Of a stretch of 44,854 bases of DNA, positions 8,001 to 15,000 are shown in pieces. A model generated the notes under the pieces. It saw only the letters and a program-made list of their open reading frames with translations, was not told where the DNA came from and ran no database searches. A program made the translations under genes and the position numbers. The stretch lies in contig NZ_JACIGI010000030.1 in NCBI RefSeq assembly GCF_014197795.1, forward strand, positions 1 through 44,854, read 5' to 3'. How positions within the stretch are numbered: position 1 is the stretch's first letter; each line of letters opens with the position of its first letter. This DNA is from Roseospira goensis. Lineage in GTDB: Bacteria; Pseudomonadota; Alphaproteobacteria; Rhodospirillales; Rhodospirillaceae.

Positions 8001-9996
8001 CCAACTCGCCGGTCCAGACCCGGCTGAAGGCGTCCTGGAACGGGCCGCGCACCCGGTCGATGTCGACGATGGCGCCGGAGGCGGCGGTCATCACGAAGTC
8101 GTGGATCCAGACCGTGGCGGCGCGCGCGCCGCCGTCGCCGGCGGGGCCGGACAGCCGCGGGTGAAGCTCGAACGGCACTTCGCCGATGACCCGGAAGCCC
8201 ATGTTCTCCAGCACCGGCAGCATGTCGGACAGCGGCACGGCGCCGTCGGGCTGGTAGATCTTGAAGCGGACCTCCGATTCCGACACCTCCAGCGGGCGGT
8301 ACAGGTTGAGCGTGAAGGCACCGGCGGCCAGCGCGTCCTCGATGCGGGCGATGTCGGCCACCGCCGCCTGGGCGGCCGAACGTTCGCGGTAGCTGGCGGG
8401 GAACGCCCCGCCGTAGCGGCGGAACAGCCGCAGGCCCTGTTCCTCGCCCTTGGCGGCGAACAGCACGTCGGCGAGATGGTCGGCCCAGGTGCGGGCGGCG
8501 TCGGCGATGCGGCGTTCGATGTCGTCGCCGTCGTGCGCCGGCATGTCGCCGGGCGTGGTGCGGATGATGAAGTGCAGCCGGGCCAGCCGGCTGTCGTCCA
8601 CCTGGGTGGTGTAGGTCTCCATGCGGCCCTGCAACTCGGCCTCCAGGATGCGCTGGACGGCAAGGCGCAGGGCGGTGTCGTAGCGGTCGCGCGGGATGAA
8701 CACCAGGCAGGAGACGAAGCGCTGAAACTCGTCCTGGCGCAGGAACAGGGCGGTGCGCTGGCGCTCCTGCAAGTCGAGGATGCCGAGCGCGGTTTCCAGG
8801 AGGCGGTCCTCGCCGGTCTGGATCACCTCGTCGCGCGGCAGCGTCTCCATGATGTGCAGCAGGCGTTTGCCGTCGTGGCCGCGCGGGTCGAAGCCGCTGC
8901 GCTGCATCACGTGCGCCACCTTGCGCCGCAACACCGGCATGGTGGCGGCGCTGTTGGTGTAGACGTCGGCGGTGAACAGCCCCACCAGCAGGGTCAGGCC
9001 GACCAGCCGGCCCGCCGCATCGAAGCGCTTGACGCCGATGGCGTCCATCGGCACGGCGCGGTGCACGCGGGCGCGCATGGCGGTCTTGGTCAGCAGCAGC
9101 GGCGACGGCCCGCGCACGTAGCCCTGGACGTCGTCCGGCAGCGTCTCCAGGTCCCGCAACTGGCCGAACACCCGCAGGCCGGGATCGCGCAGGATGCCGA
9201 GGCCGGGCTCGGGCTCGGCGCGCAGGCCGTCGTCGGTCTCGGCGAAGCTGTAGTCGCGGCTGCCCAGGAACGTGAAGTGGTTTTCGCACAGCCATTCCAG
9301 GAAACGGGCCATCTCGGCCACGGTCTCCGGGTCGGCGCCGGGCGCGCCGCCCTCCTCGCGCAGGCCCTCGGCGGCGGCGCAGGCCAGCTCGCTCATCGCC
9401 GGCCAGTCGTCCACGGCCGCCCGCACCTCGCCCAGCACCGTGCGCACCGCCCGCTCGATGGTGTGCAGGACCGCGGCATCGGTCTGCTCGGCGATCTCCA
9501 CGTGCATCAGGGACTCCCGCACGGCCCCATTGAGCGCGGGTTCGGATGCGGGTTCGGTCCCGTCGTGGCACAGTTCGAGCAGCGTCCCCTGGTCATCGCG
9601 GCGCACCCGCACCACCGGATGGATGACCAGGTGCACCAGCATGTCGAGGCTGTTGAGCGCGGCGGTCACCGAATCCACCAGGAACGACATGTCGTCTGTG
9701 ACGACCTCAAGAACCGTGTGCTCGCTCTGGTAGCCGTGCTGCTCGTAGACCGGATTGTAGACCCGCACCCGGGCCTCGCCGGGCTTGCGGTGGCGCAGGA
9801 AGCCCCAGGCCGACAGGGCGGCGCCGTACAGGGTCTCGTCGTCGTGGGGGGCCATGTCGGCGGGCGGGACATGGGCGTAGTAGGCGTCGACGAAGCGGCT
9901 GGCCGGTCCGGCGTCGGCCGGGTCCAGGCGTTCGGCGACCAGCGCGCGCACGCGGTCGAGTTGTTCCGCTTTGCGGGCGGCCTGTTTCTTGGGCAT
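5083..9996 (-). CDS. gdhB: NAD-specific glutamate dehydrogenase, large GDH-180 class
   Basis: A 1637-residue protein, the usual size for the large bacterial NAD-dependent glutamate dehydrogenases, which deaminate glutamate to 2-oxoglutarate and ammonia in the cytoplasm. The N-terminal half is the regulatory/ACT-like part; the catalytic core lies at about residues 780-1240. Core motifs include GGKVARGGIRWSDRREDFRT, KAQMVKNAVIVPVGSKGGFV, the nucleotide-binding VGVGDMSGDVFGNGMLLS, and EGANLGVTQVGRIEFA. The C-terminal helical region is complete. ATG at 9996 is chosen because GGAGGA precedes it and the sequence begins MPKKQAARKAEQLDRVRAL; the frame continues upstream only as low-complexity Thr-Pro. 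The 3' end abuts REP array 1. Confidence 0.95.
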   Translation of the reverse strand: MPKKQAARKAEQLDRVRALVAERLDPADAGPASRFVDAYYAHVPPADMAPHDDETLYGAALSAWGFLRHRKPGEARVRVYNPVYEQHGYQSEHTVLEVVTDDMSFLVDSVTAALNSLDMLVHLVIHPVVRVRRDDQGTLLELCHDGTEPASEPALNGAVRESLMHVEIAEQTDAAVLHTIERAVRTVLGEVRAAVDDWPAMSELACAAAEGLREEGGAPGADPETVAEMARFLEWLCENHFTFLGSRDYSFAETDDGLRAEPEPGLGILRDPGLRVFGQLRDLETLPDDVQGYVRGPSPLLLTKTAMRARVHRAVPMDAIGVKRFDAAGRLVGLTLLVGLFTADVYTNSAATMPVLRRKVAHVMQRSGFDPRGHDGKRLLHIMETLPRDEVIQTGEDRLLETALGILDLQERQRTALFLRQDEFQRFVSCLVFIPRDRYDTALRLAVQRILEAELQGRMETYTTQVDDSRLARLHFIIRTTPGDMPAHDGDDIERRIADAARTWADHLADVLFAAKGEEQGLRLFRRYGGAFPASYRERSAAQAAVADIARIEDALAAGAFTLNLYRPLEVSESEVRFKIYQPDGAVPLSDMLPVLENMGFRVIGEVPFELHPRLSGPAGDGGARAATVWIHDFVMTAASGAIVDIDRVRGPFQDAFSRVWTGELENDGFNRLVIEAGLTWRQVVVLRAYARYLRQTGYTFSQSYIEQALAAHPRITAALVALFEARFDPDRVEGGAAPDPDGAEAPADPEAVILAGLDHVTNPDEDRILRRYRNLIKATLRTNHFQAGADGQPKPYLALKLDSRAIADLPLPRPWVEVFVYSPRVEAVHLRGGKVARGGIRWSDRREDFRTEVLGLMKAQMVKNAVIVPVGSKGGFVVKRPPPVEAGREALQAEGIACYQTFMRGLLDLTDNLEGDAVVPPPRVRRRDGDDPYLVVAADKGTASFSDIANAIAREYGFWLRDAFASGGSNGYDHKAMGITARGAWEAVKRHFREMGHDVQRQDVSVIGVGDMSGDVFGNGMLLSRHIRLIGAFNHLHIVVDPDPDAAASWAERRRLFDLPRSSWADYDPAVLSEGGQVYDRRAKEVTLTPQIMDRLGLRQSVVTPTELIRALLRAEADLLWFGGIGTYVKASHETHAQVGDRANDAIRVDADDLRVKVVGEGANLGVTQVGRIEFARHGGRLNTDAIDNSAGVDCSDHEVNIKILLDGIVEAGDLTEKQRNQLLREMTDDVAALVLRDNYLQTQAISLMARDSAGLLDLQHRLMRTLERLGRLDRAVESLPDDEEIAERLAAGRGLTRPELAVLIPYGKLWIFDEVMDSDLPEDPMLTESMAQYFPTAVQTRFRDQIGRHRLRREIIATYVANSMINRVGAAFITEMMEKTGMRPADIARAYVAVREVYGLRALWSDIEALDGDVAADVQLELFHHVNRLVGRQTQWMLRHGTWPLDVSATVTELAPAVQLLSANLDDLATEETLAGAREHMAAWMEAGVPEPLACGVACLMVMAAAGDIVRVTAAHDLPMEWVARLYFAVGTRLGIGWLRRMAEQHVDGGHWTKLAVSALAEEFYSHQRQITHRVIEHGAALDDPDAAIAAWIETNPVTVERASQLLGELRGTSGGVDLAMLTVASRQFRAMAGV

Positions 9997-10143
9997 CGGG
10001 CGTCCTCCCCGCACTGTCCGACACGGCCCCTTCGGGTGCCGCGACCGCGCGCCGGGCGGAGCCCTTGGCGCGGGCCGGCGCAGTATCGCACGCCCGCGCT
10101 CGGGTTTCGAGGGCTGTGCGGATGCCGGGGTCGGCGCTGGCGT

Positions 10144-10165
10144 GGGGGTGGGGGTGGGGGTGGGG
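10144..10165 (+). other. G-quadruplex candidate in gdhB upstream region
   Basis: Four runs of guanines (5, 5, 5 and 4) are separated by single T residues, a textbook tight quadruplex motif. It sits in the 181-bp gap between the caspase gene stop (10178) and the gdhB start (9996), both transcribed leftward, so the transcribed RNA carries the C-rich strand and the G-rich strand is the template. It could affect termination of the caspase operon or gdhB transcription. No other feature is clear in this gap. Confidence 0.45.
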
Positions 10166-10177
10166 CGGACGCGCCCC

Positions 10178-12475
10178 TCAGTTGCGGCGCACGAACAGGA
10201 AGTCGCCACCCTCGTGGCCGGCCATGCGGATGTCGGCGTATTCCGGCGTCTGGGTGCTGTTGAGGATCACCGGCCGCCGGATCTGGGCGAACAGGTTGGT
10301 GCCGTCGAGAACGCCGGTGTTGGCGCGCAGACTGTCGATGAAGGCCGACGCGAACGGCGAGTGCCCGTTGCCCGAGTTGTCCGCCACCGGCTCCAGCCCG
10401 CCGGAGGACAGGGCCAGGCGGGCGCGCTTGCCCGCCATGCGCTTCAGGTACGCCGGGGTCGGACCCTCCGGCACCGTCAGGCCGCGTGTGAGCGTGCCCG
10501 CAAAGCAACTATCGGCGACCACCAGGACATGCTTGGCCTCCAGCGCCCGCGCCGCGTCGCGGATGGTGGCGTTGGAGACCCAGTTGGAGCGCCGGTCGAG
10601 GTGGGCGTTGACCGGCATCCAATAGCCCTGGTCCGCGCTCTCGTCGAGCCAGCCGTGCCCGGCGTAGTAGATCAGCAGGTTGTCGTTCGGCCCGAGAATG
10701 TCCCGGTAGGCGTCGAGCGCCTCGATGATCTCGACCCGTCCGACGTCGAGCAACAGGCGCACCTCGAAACCATAGAGGTCGCGCAGCACGGCGGCGACGG
10801 CCTCGGCGTCCCGGTTCGCCGTCTCCAGGTCCGGCAGCTCCCGGTAGTTCTGGATGCCGATCACCAGGGCATGATAGGCGCCGAAGTCGACGTCCGAGAA
10901 CGCCGCCAGCGGGTCGGGCGTCAGCGCCGCGGTCCCCGCCCCGCCGCGGACTCCGCCGCCGCTCTCCGGCGGCCTGATCGCCGGCGGACCGGTGACGCCG
11001 CCGAAGGTGCGATTGAGCAGCGCGGTGCGGCGGGCGTTGAACTCCGCCTCGGTGACCAGGCCCTGTTCGCGCAAGGTCTGCAACGCGGCCAATTGAGAGA
11101 CGATGGAGGCGGTCTCGGCCGCGGCCGCGGCGCGGTCGCCACCGGCGCCCGGCGCGGGGTCGCCCACCGCCGGCGGGGTCTGGGCGCGCGCCGGTCGTGA
11201 CAGGTCGTCAGCGGGCGGGCCGGCGGGCGGCACCGCCGCGATCTGCACCCCGCCGGCGGACGCGGCGGGCGCGGCGTCGCGGGACGGATCCCCGGACGTC
11301 GGCCGGCCGGTGCCCACGCCGCCCAGGACGATGAGCGGTTGCGGCGGCGTCGCGGCGGCGGCGTCGTCGGCGGCGGCCTCGTCGGGGGCGGCCTCGTCGG
11401 AGGCGGCCTCGTCGGGGGCGGCGGCGTCGGCGGCGGCCGTCTCCGAAGCCGGGGCCGGCTCCGGCGCGGGGTCAGGAGCCGCCACGGTCGGCGCCGGGTC
11501 CGAGGACGGGTCCGAGGCCGGAGCTGGATCCGGCACGGGGTCAGGGGCCGCGTCCGCGACCTCTGCCACCTGGGACGCCCGCTGAGGAGTTCCCTGGGGA
11601 GTCCCCTGAGGAGTCCCCTGGGCCGCCAGGTCGGCGGTTCCGGGCGCCGCCTCTGGAGTCACGGCCGGAGTCACGGCCTCCGGGCGCGCCGGCGGTTCGG
11701 CCGCCGCGACGAGGGCGGCCGGGTCCGGTTTGGGTCCCAGGGTGGGGTGGCCCGGGCCGGCCGGCGGCGGCAGCGCCGCCACCTGGGCGGCCGGCGCCGT
11801 GGACGGCTGCGGGGCGGCCGGCGCCGTGGACGGCTGCGGGGCCGCCGGCGCCGCGGATGGCTGCGGGGCCGACGGCGCCGTCGTCTGGGGCGGTGTTCGC
11901 GGCATCGCCGGGGCCGCCGAGGCGGTGGCCGCCGGGCGCGACGCCGCGCCGCCGCCCAGCCGGTTGCGGGCCGCGATCAACTCGGCATCGCCGGGGGCCA
12001 GCCGCAGGGCCTCGTTGCAGGCCCTCAGCGCGGCACTGCCGCTCAGGGTGGTGCACTTGATGCGGGCCAGACGAAGCTGGACGGCGGAGGCATTGTTCGC
12101 CCGGGCCGCCGCCTGCTGCTCCTGGAACCGCTGCTCCTCCAGGTAGCTGCGCGCCAGCCGCAGGGCATGGGCCAGGCCGGACCCGCCGGCGCCCGCCGCC
12201 CGGGCCTGCTCCAGCACGGACACGGCCCGCGCGGCATTGCCGGCGCGGCGCAGCGCCTCGGACAGGGCCACCGCGACGGCGGCATCGCCCCGGTCGGCGG
12301 TCCAGGCCCGCTCGCAGATCCCCGCCGCGCTCGACGGCGGCGTGCCCAGGCACTGCTGGGCCAGCGACTGGGCCGCGACCGGGGCCACCGGCCCAAGCAG
12401 GACCAGCACGAAGGCGAGGGCGAAGGCGAGGGCCGGACCAAGGGCCGACGCCCGCGCCGCGTTGCGATGGGGCAT
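10178..12475 (-). CDS. secreted caspase-fold (C14) protein with SHOCT domain
   Basis: A 765-residue protein. The N-terminus is a Sec signal peptide (LAFALAFVLVLLGPVAPVAAQ), followed by a TPR-like helical region to about residue 190. A long Pro/Ala/Asp-rich linker follows, with tandem repeats such as PQPSTAPAA, GTPQ and SDEAAPDEAA. Next is a SHOCT-like segment (about 460-488; LREQGLVTEAEFNARRTALL). The C-terminal caspase/metacaspase domain (about 531-750) has the catalytic dyad in YYAGH607G and VADSC657FAG. It is predicted to be a periplasmic cysteine peptidase or scaffold; the substrate is unknown. It starts 7 bp after the stop of the upstream EF-hand lipoprotein gene, so the two are probably one operon. 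A longer start at 12550 would overlap that gene and lose the signal peptide position. Confidence 0.85.
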   Translation of the reverse strand: MPHRNAARASALGPALAFALAFVLVLLGPVAPVAAQSLAQQCLGTPPSSAAGICERAWTADRGDAAVAVALSEALRRAGNAARAVSVLEQARAAGAGGSGLAHALRLARSYLEEQRFQEQQAAARANNASAVQLRLARIKCTTLSGSAALRACNEALRLAPGDAELIAARNRLGGGAASRPAATASAAPAMPRTPPQTTAPSAPQPSAAPAAPQPSTAPAAPQPSTAPAAQVAALPPPAGPGHPTLGPKPDPAALVAAAEPPARPEAVTPAVTPEAAPGTADLAAQGTPQGTPQGTPQRASQVAEVADAAPDPVPDPAPASDPSSDPAPTVAAPDPAPEPAPASETAAADAAAPDEAASDEAAPDEAAADDAAAATPPQPLIVLGGVGTGRPTSGDPSRDAAPAASAGGVQIAAVPPAGPPADDLSRPARAQTPPAVGDPAPGAGGDRAAAAAETASIVSQLAALQTLREQGLVTEAEFNARRTALLNRTFGGVTGPPAIRPPESGGGVRGGAGTAALTPDPLAAFSDVDFGAYHALVIGIQNYRELPDLETANRDAEAVAAVLRDLYGFEVRLLLDVGRVEIIEALDAYRDILGPNDNLLIYYAGHGWLDESADQGYWMPVNAHLDRRSNWVSNATIRDAARALEAKHVLVVADSCFAGTLTRGLTVPEGPTPAYLKRMAGKRARLALSSGGLEPVADNSGNGHSPFASAFIDSLRANTGVLDGTNLFAQIRRPVILNSTQTPEYADIRMAGHEGGDFLFVRRN

Positions 12476-12482
12476 GATGCGC

Positions 12483-13259
12483 CTAGTAGCCACCACCTCC
12501 GTCCCTGCCCTCGAAGGAGGACGACGGTCCCGTACCGCCGCCCGGATCACGCCAGGCCCAGCCCCCGGACGGCAACTGGATCAGGTTGAACAGCCAGCGC
12601 CGCTCGACCGTGGTATAAGGGGGGCTTTCCTGTGCCAGGGTCTGCTGCATGCTCTCGCGCATCTGGCGCAGGCCGGCCTCCTCGGCCGAGTACTGGCCGT
12701 CGTTGTTCTCGTCGGCGCCGTCCTGCACGGCCTCTGCCAGGCGCGCCAGTTCCTGACTCAGCGCCCGCGCCTCGTCGGTCGAGCGCGCCGCGAGAACCGC
12801 ATCGGACAGCCCGATCATGATCTCGATGTCGCCGAGCACCCCCTCGCCCTTGGCCGCGAACTCGGGGGCGTAGGCCCGCACGTTGGCGGTGGCGTCGCCC
12901 GATTCGGCGGCGTAGCGGACGTGGCTGATGGCGCCCTCGACCGCGCGGCGCAGGCCGTAGCCGGCGCCCGGCCCGCCGCCCGGCTCCAGGGTCGGATCGA
13001 GGGCATGGCGCATGTCGCGGGTGTTCTGCTTGATCCCCGACAGGGTCCCGGCCGCCGCCGCGGCGCGCGCTTCCTGGCGCACGACGGTCGCCTCGCGCTC
13101 GGCGGTCTCCAGCAGGCCGGCGCGGCCGGGCGTGTCGGTCCACGCCGTCATGGTGTGCCCGATATGGGTGTGGGCGATGGTGGGGCGCTGCACGGTGACG
13201 CAGCCCGCCACCAGGGCGGCCGCCGACACCGCCGCGAGTCCGACGTAAAGCCTGTGCAT
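12483..13259 (-). CDS. EF-hand lipoprotein, partner of caspase gene
   Basis: A 258-residue lipoprotein of unknown function. The signal peptide ends in the lipobox LVAG-C20. The mature part is mostly helical. One perfect EF-hand calcium loop lies at residues 183-194: DENNDGQYSAEE, with D, N, D, G, Q, S and E at positions 1, 3, 5, 6, 7, 9 and 12. The tail is Gly/Ser-rich. ATG 13259 is preceded by GGGAGGA; the frame is open further upstream but without a signal. It is the first gene of a two-gene operon with the caspase-fold protein. Many metacaspases depend on calcium, so a calcium-sensing role for the pair is a reasonable inference, not shown. Confidence 0.75.
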   Translation of the reverse strand: MHRLYVGLAAVSAAALVAGCVTVQRPTIAHTHIGHTMTAWTDTPGRAGLLETAEREATVVRQEARAAAAAGTLSGIKQNTRDMRHALDPTLEPGGGPGAGYGLRRAVEGAISHVRYAAESGDATANVRAYAPEFAAKGEGVLGDIEIMIGLSDAVLAARSTDEARALSQELARLAEAVQDGADENNDGQYSAEEAGLRQMRESMQQTLAQESPPYTTVERRWLFNLIQLPSGGWAWRDPGGGTGPSSSFEGRDGGGGY

Positions 13260-13635
13260 TCCACTCGTCCTCCCTGGACACCGGCGGCCTGCGATCCACC
13301 GCCTCGGCCCGTCGCCACTCCCACGCGACCGCCAGCCGGCGCGGTGCCGGCAGACGGCGCGGCACCGGCGGGACGCACCCTTGGACGCGGTGCCCGTCAC
13401 CGCGCCGAGGTCGAGTATCGCAAGACTGGGGAGCAGCGGCAATACGGGATTGGAATAATTCCAGCTCGACCAGACGTCACCCCGCCGAGGCCGGATGCCC
13501 GGCAAGACAAACCAAAATGGCTATAGATCGTTTCCTGTTAGGATCGGTTGGCGATCAGGCGGCCCTGGCCGCTTGACAGGACCCGCGGGGTGGCGTGCGA
13601 TGAGCCCTCCACACAGGCGGCACGGAGGTGGCCTG
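13260..13635. promoter_or_regulatory. divergent intergenic region between caspase operon and T6SS block
   Basis: These 376 bp without a gene separate the leftward EF-hand/caspase operon from the rightward PAAR gene. Positions about 13430-13560 are clearly more AT-rich than the surroundings, and include a 13-bp dyad TGGAATAATTCCA (13451-13463) and a TATAGAT -10-like sequence at 13522. No convincing -35 or sigma-54 (TGGCAC-N5-TTGC) site was found. Both operons probably start here. Confidence 0.45.
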
Positions 13636-13908
13636 GTGTTTCCCGCGGCCCGGATGACCGACCCGCACGTCTGCCCGCTGCACGGGGGCGGACCCATCGT
13701 CATGCCCTGCATGCCGACGGTGCTGATCGGCGGGCTGCCGGCGGCGCGCATCACCGACGTCGCCTTCTGTGGCCCGATCCCGGATCCGATCGTGCGCGGC
13801 TCCGCGACCGTTCTGACGGGCAACCTGATGCAGGCGCGCATGCTCGATTCGCATTCTCACGGCGGGTTCATCGCCATGGGATGCCCGACCGTCCTGGTCG
13901 GGGGATGA
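13636..13908 (+). CDS. PAAR-domain T6SS spike tip protein
   Basis: A 90-residue single-domain PAAR protein that would cap the VgrG spike of a type VI secretion system. The full pattern is present: FPAARMTDPHVCPLHGGG, PCMPTVLIGGLPAARITD, GSATVLTGNLMQARMLDS and HSHGGFIAMGCPTVLVGG. Histidine and cysteine residues suit zinc binding at the tip. GTG 13636 is chosen because GGAGG (13624-13628) is correctly spaced and homology begins there; the ATG at 13600 lacks such a site. It is the first gene of the T6SS block. No effector domain or adaptor gene is attached. Confidence 0.88.
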   Translation: MFPAARMTDPHVCPLHGGGPIVMPCMPTVLIGGLPAARITDVAFCGPIPDPIVRGSATVLTGNLMQARMLDSHSHGGFIAMGCPTVLVGG

Positions 13909-14151
13909 GGGCGTCATGAGAGGGGCCGTGAGCGGGGCCGAGAGCGGGGCATAGGATGGCCCGGGCCGGGGCAGGCAGGGGTCGCGCCGCGACCGCGTTC
14001 CCGGGCCCGGCGGGGTATGGTAGCGTCGTTCGGGCGACGCAAGCACTGGTCCCGGCCGCCGACGGCGGCCGACGGCTACCGACGGCCGGCGGCGGGCACG
14101 ACCCGGCGGCACGACTCGCGGGCGGGACGACATGGCCATGGGCGGCACACC

Positions 14152-15000
14152 ATGAGCACCACGGGCTTGAACACCAGCACCCCGCCCTTCTCGTTCGCCA
14201 GCGCCTCGCACGTGGGCCGCGTGCGGTCGGTGAACGAGGACTGTTACATCGAACGCCCGGACATCGGCCTGTGGGCCGTCGCCGACGGCATGGGCGGCCA
14301 CAGCCGCGGCGACGTGGCCAGCCGGCTGGTGTGCGAGGCGCTGTCGCGGCTGTCCTGGGCAGGATCGGCGCTAGACCTGCTGAACGGCGTGCGCGGCACC
14401 CTGTACGACGCCGACCGCGAGTTGCGGCGCCAGGCCGAGACCCTGGGCGACGGCCAGACCGTCGGCACCACGGTGGTGGTGCTGCTCATCCATCAGGATC
14501 ATTACGCCTGCGTCTGGGCCGGCGACTCGCGCTGCTACCTGCTGCGCGAGGGCCAGCTCACGCGCATCACCCATGACCACAGCGTGGTGCAGAGCATGAT
14601 CGACCAGGGCGTCCTGGAGGAAAGCGGGGCCGAGCAGCACCCCCTGGCCAACGTCGTGACCCAGGCCCTGGGCGCCCCCGGCGAGCTGGAGCTGGCCACC
14701 GTGCACGGGCCGCTCGCCCCCGGCGACGTGCTGCTGCTGTGCACCGACGGGCTGACCCGGATGGTGGCGGAGGACGACATCGCGGCGGTGATGAACCGCG
14801 ACGGCCCGGCCGGCGTGCGCGCCCTGATCGACGCGGCGCTGGCCGCGGGCGGGCGCGACAACGTCACCGCCGTGGTGGTGGCACCGGACGGCGGCAGCCA
14901 CGGCGCCGGCGCCCGGCCGCCCCCCGACGACCCGCTCGACGGGCTCGACGTCGACGGCGACGACACCGCGTTGCACCGCAGGGGGTCGGGGCATGCCTAA
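14152..15000 (+). CDS. pppA: PP2C-family protein phosphatase of the T6SS (PppA/Stp-like)
   Basis: A 282-residue PP2C-type Ser/Thr phosphatase. Metal and catalytic motifs are intact: SVNEDCYIE, WAVADGMGGHSRGDVAS, CVWAGDSRCYLL, LLLCTDGLTRMV and GRDNVTAVVV. In T6SS clusters PppA dephosphorylates targets of the kinase PpkA and turns the apparatus down. Its last 8 bases overlap the start of ppkA, so translation is coupled, supporting the pairing. The start is ATG 14152, with only a weak GGGCGG upstream. A Pro/Asp-rich tail follows the domain. The 243-bp gap before it holds G-rich GAGCGGGGC-like repeats and no gene. Confidence 0.9.
   Translation: MSTTGLNTSTPPFSFASASHVGRVRSVNEDCYIERPDIGLWAVADGMGGHSRGDVASRLVCEALSRLSWAGSALDLLNGVRGTLYDADRELRRQAETLGDGQTVGTTVVVLLIHQDHYACVWAGDSRCYLLREGQLTRITHDHSVVQSMIDQGVLEESGAEQHPLANVVTQALGAPGELELATVHGPLAPGDVLLLCTDGLTRMVAEDDIAAVMNRDGPAGVRALIDAALAAGGRDNVTAVVVAPDGGSHGAGARPPPDDPLDGLDVDGDDTALHRRGSGHA

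Noticed and set aside
5176-10263. A 1695-codon open frame on the plus strand, opposite gdhB
   Set aside because: It mirrors the real gene codon for codon. High third-position GC removes stops from the antisense frame; the translation is His/Gln/Ala-rich and resembles no family.
11339-12589. Plus-strand frame opposite the caspase gene coding Arg/Gly-rich protein
   Set aside because: Complement of the Ala/Pro/Asp-rich linker; no start signal and no homology.
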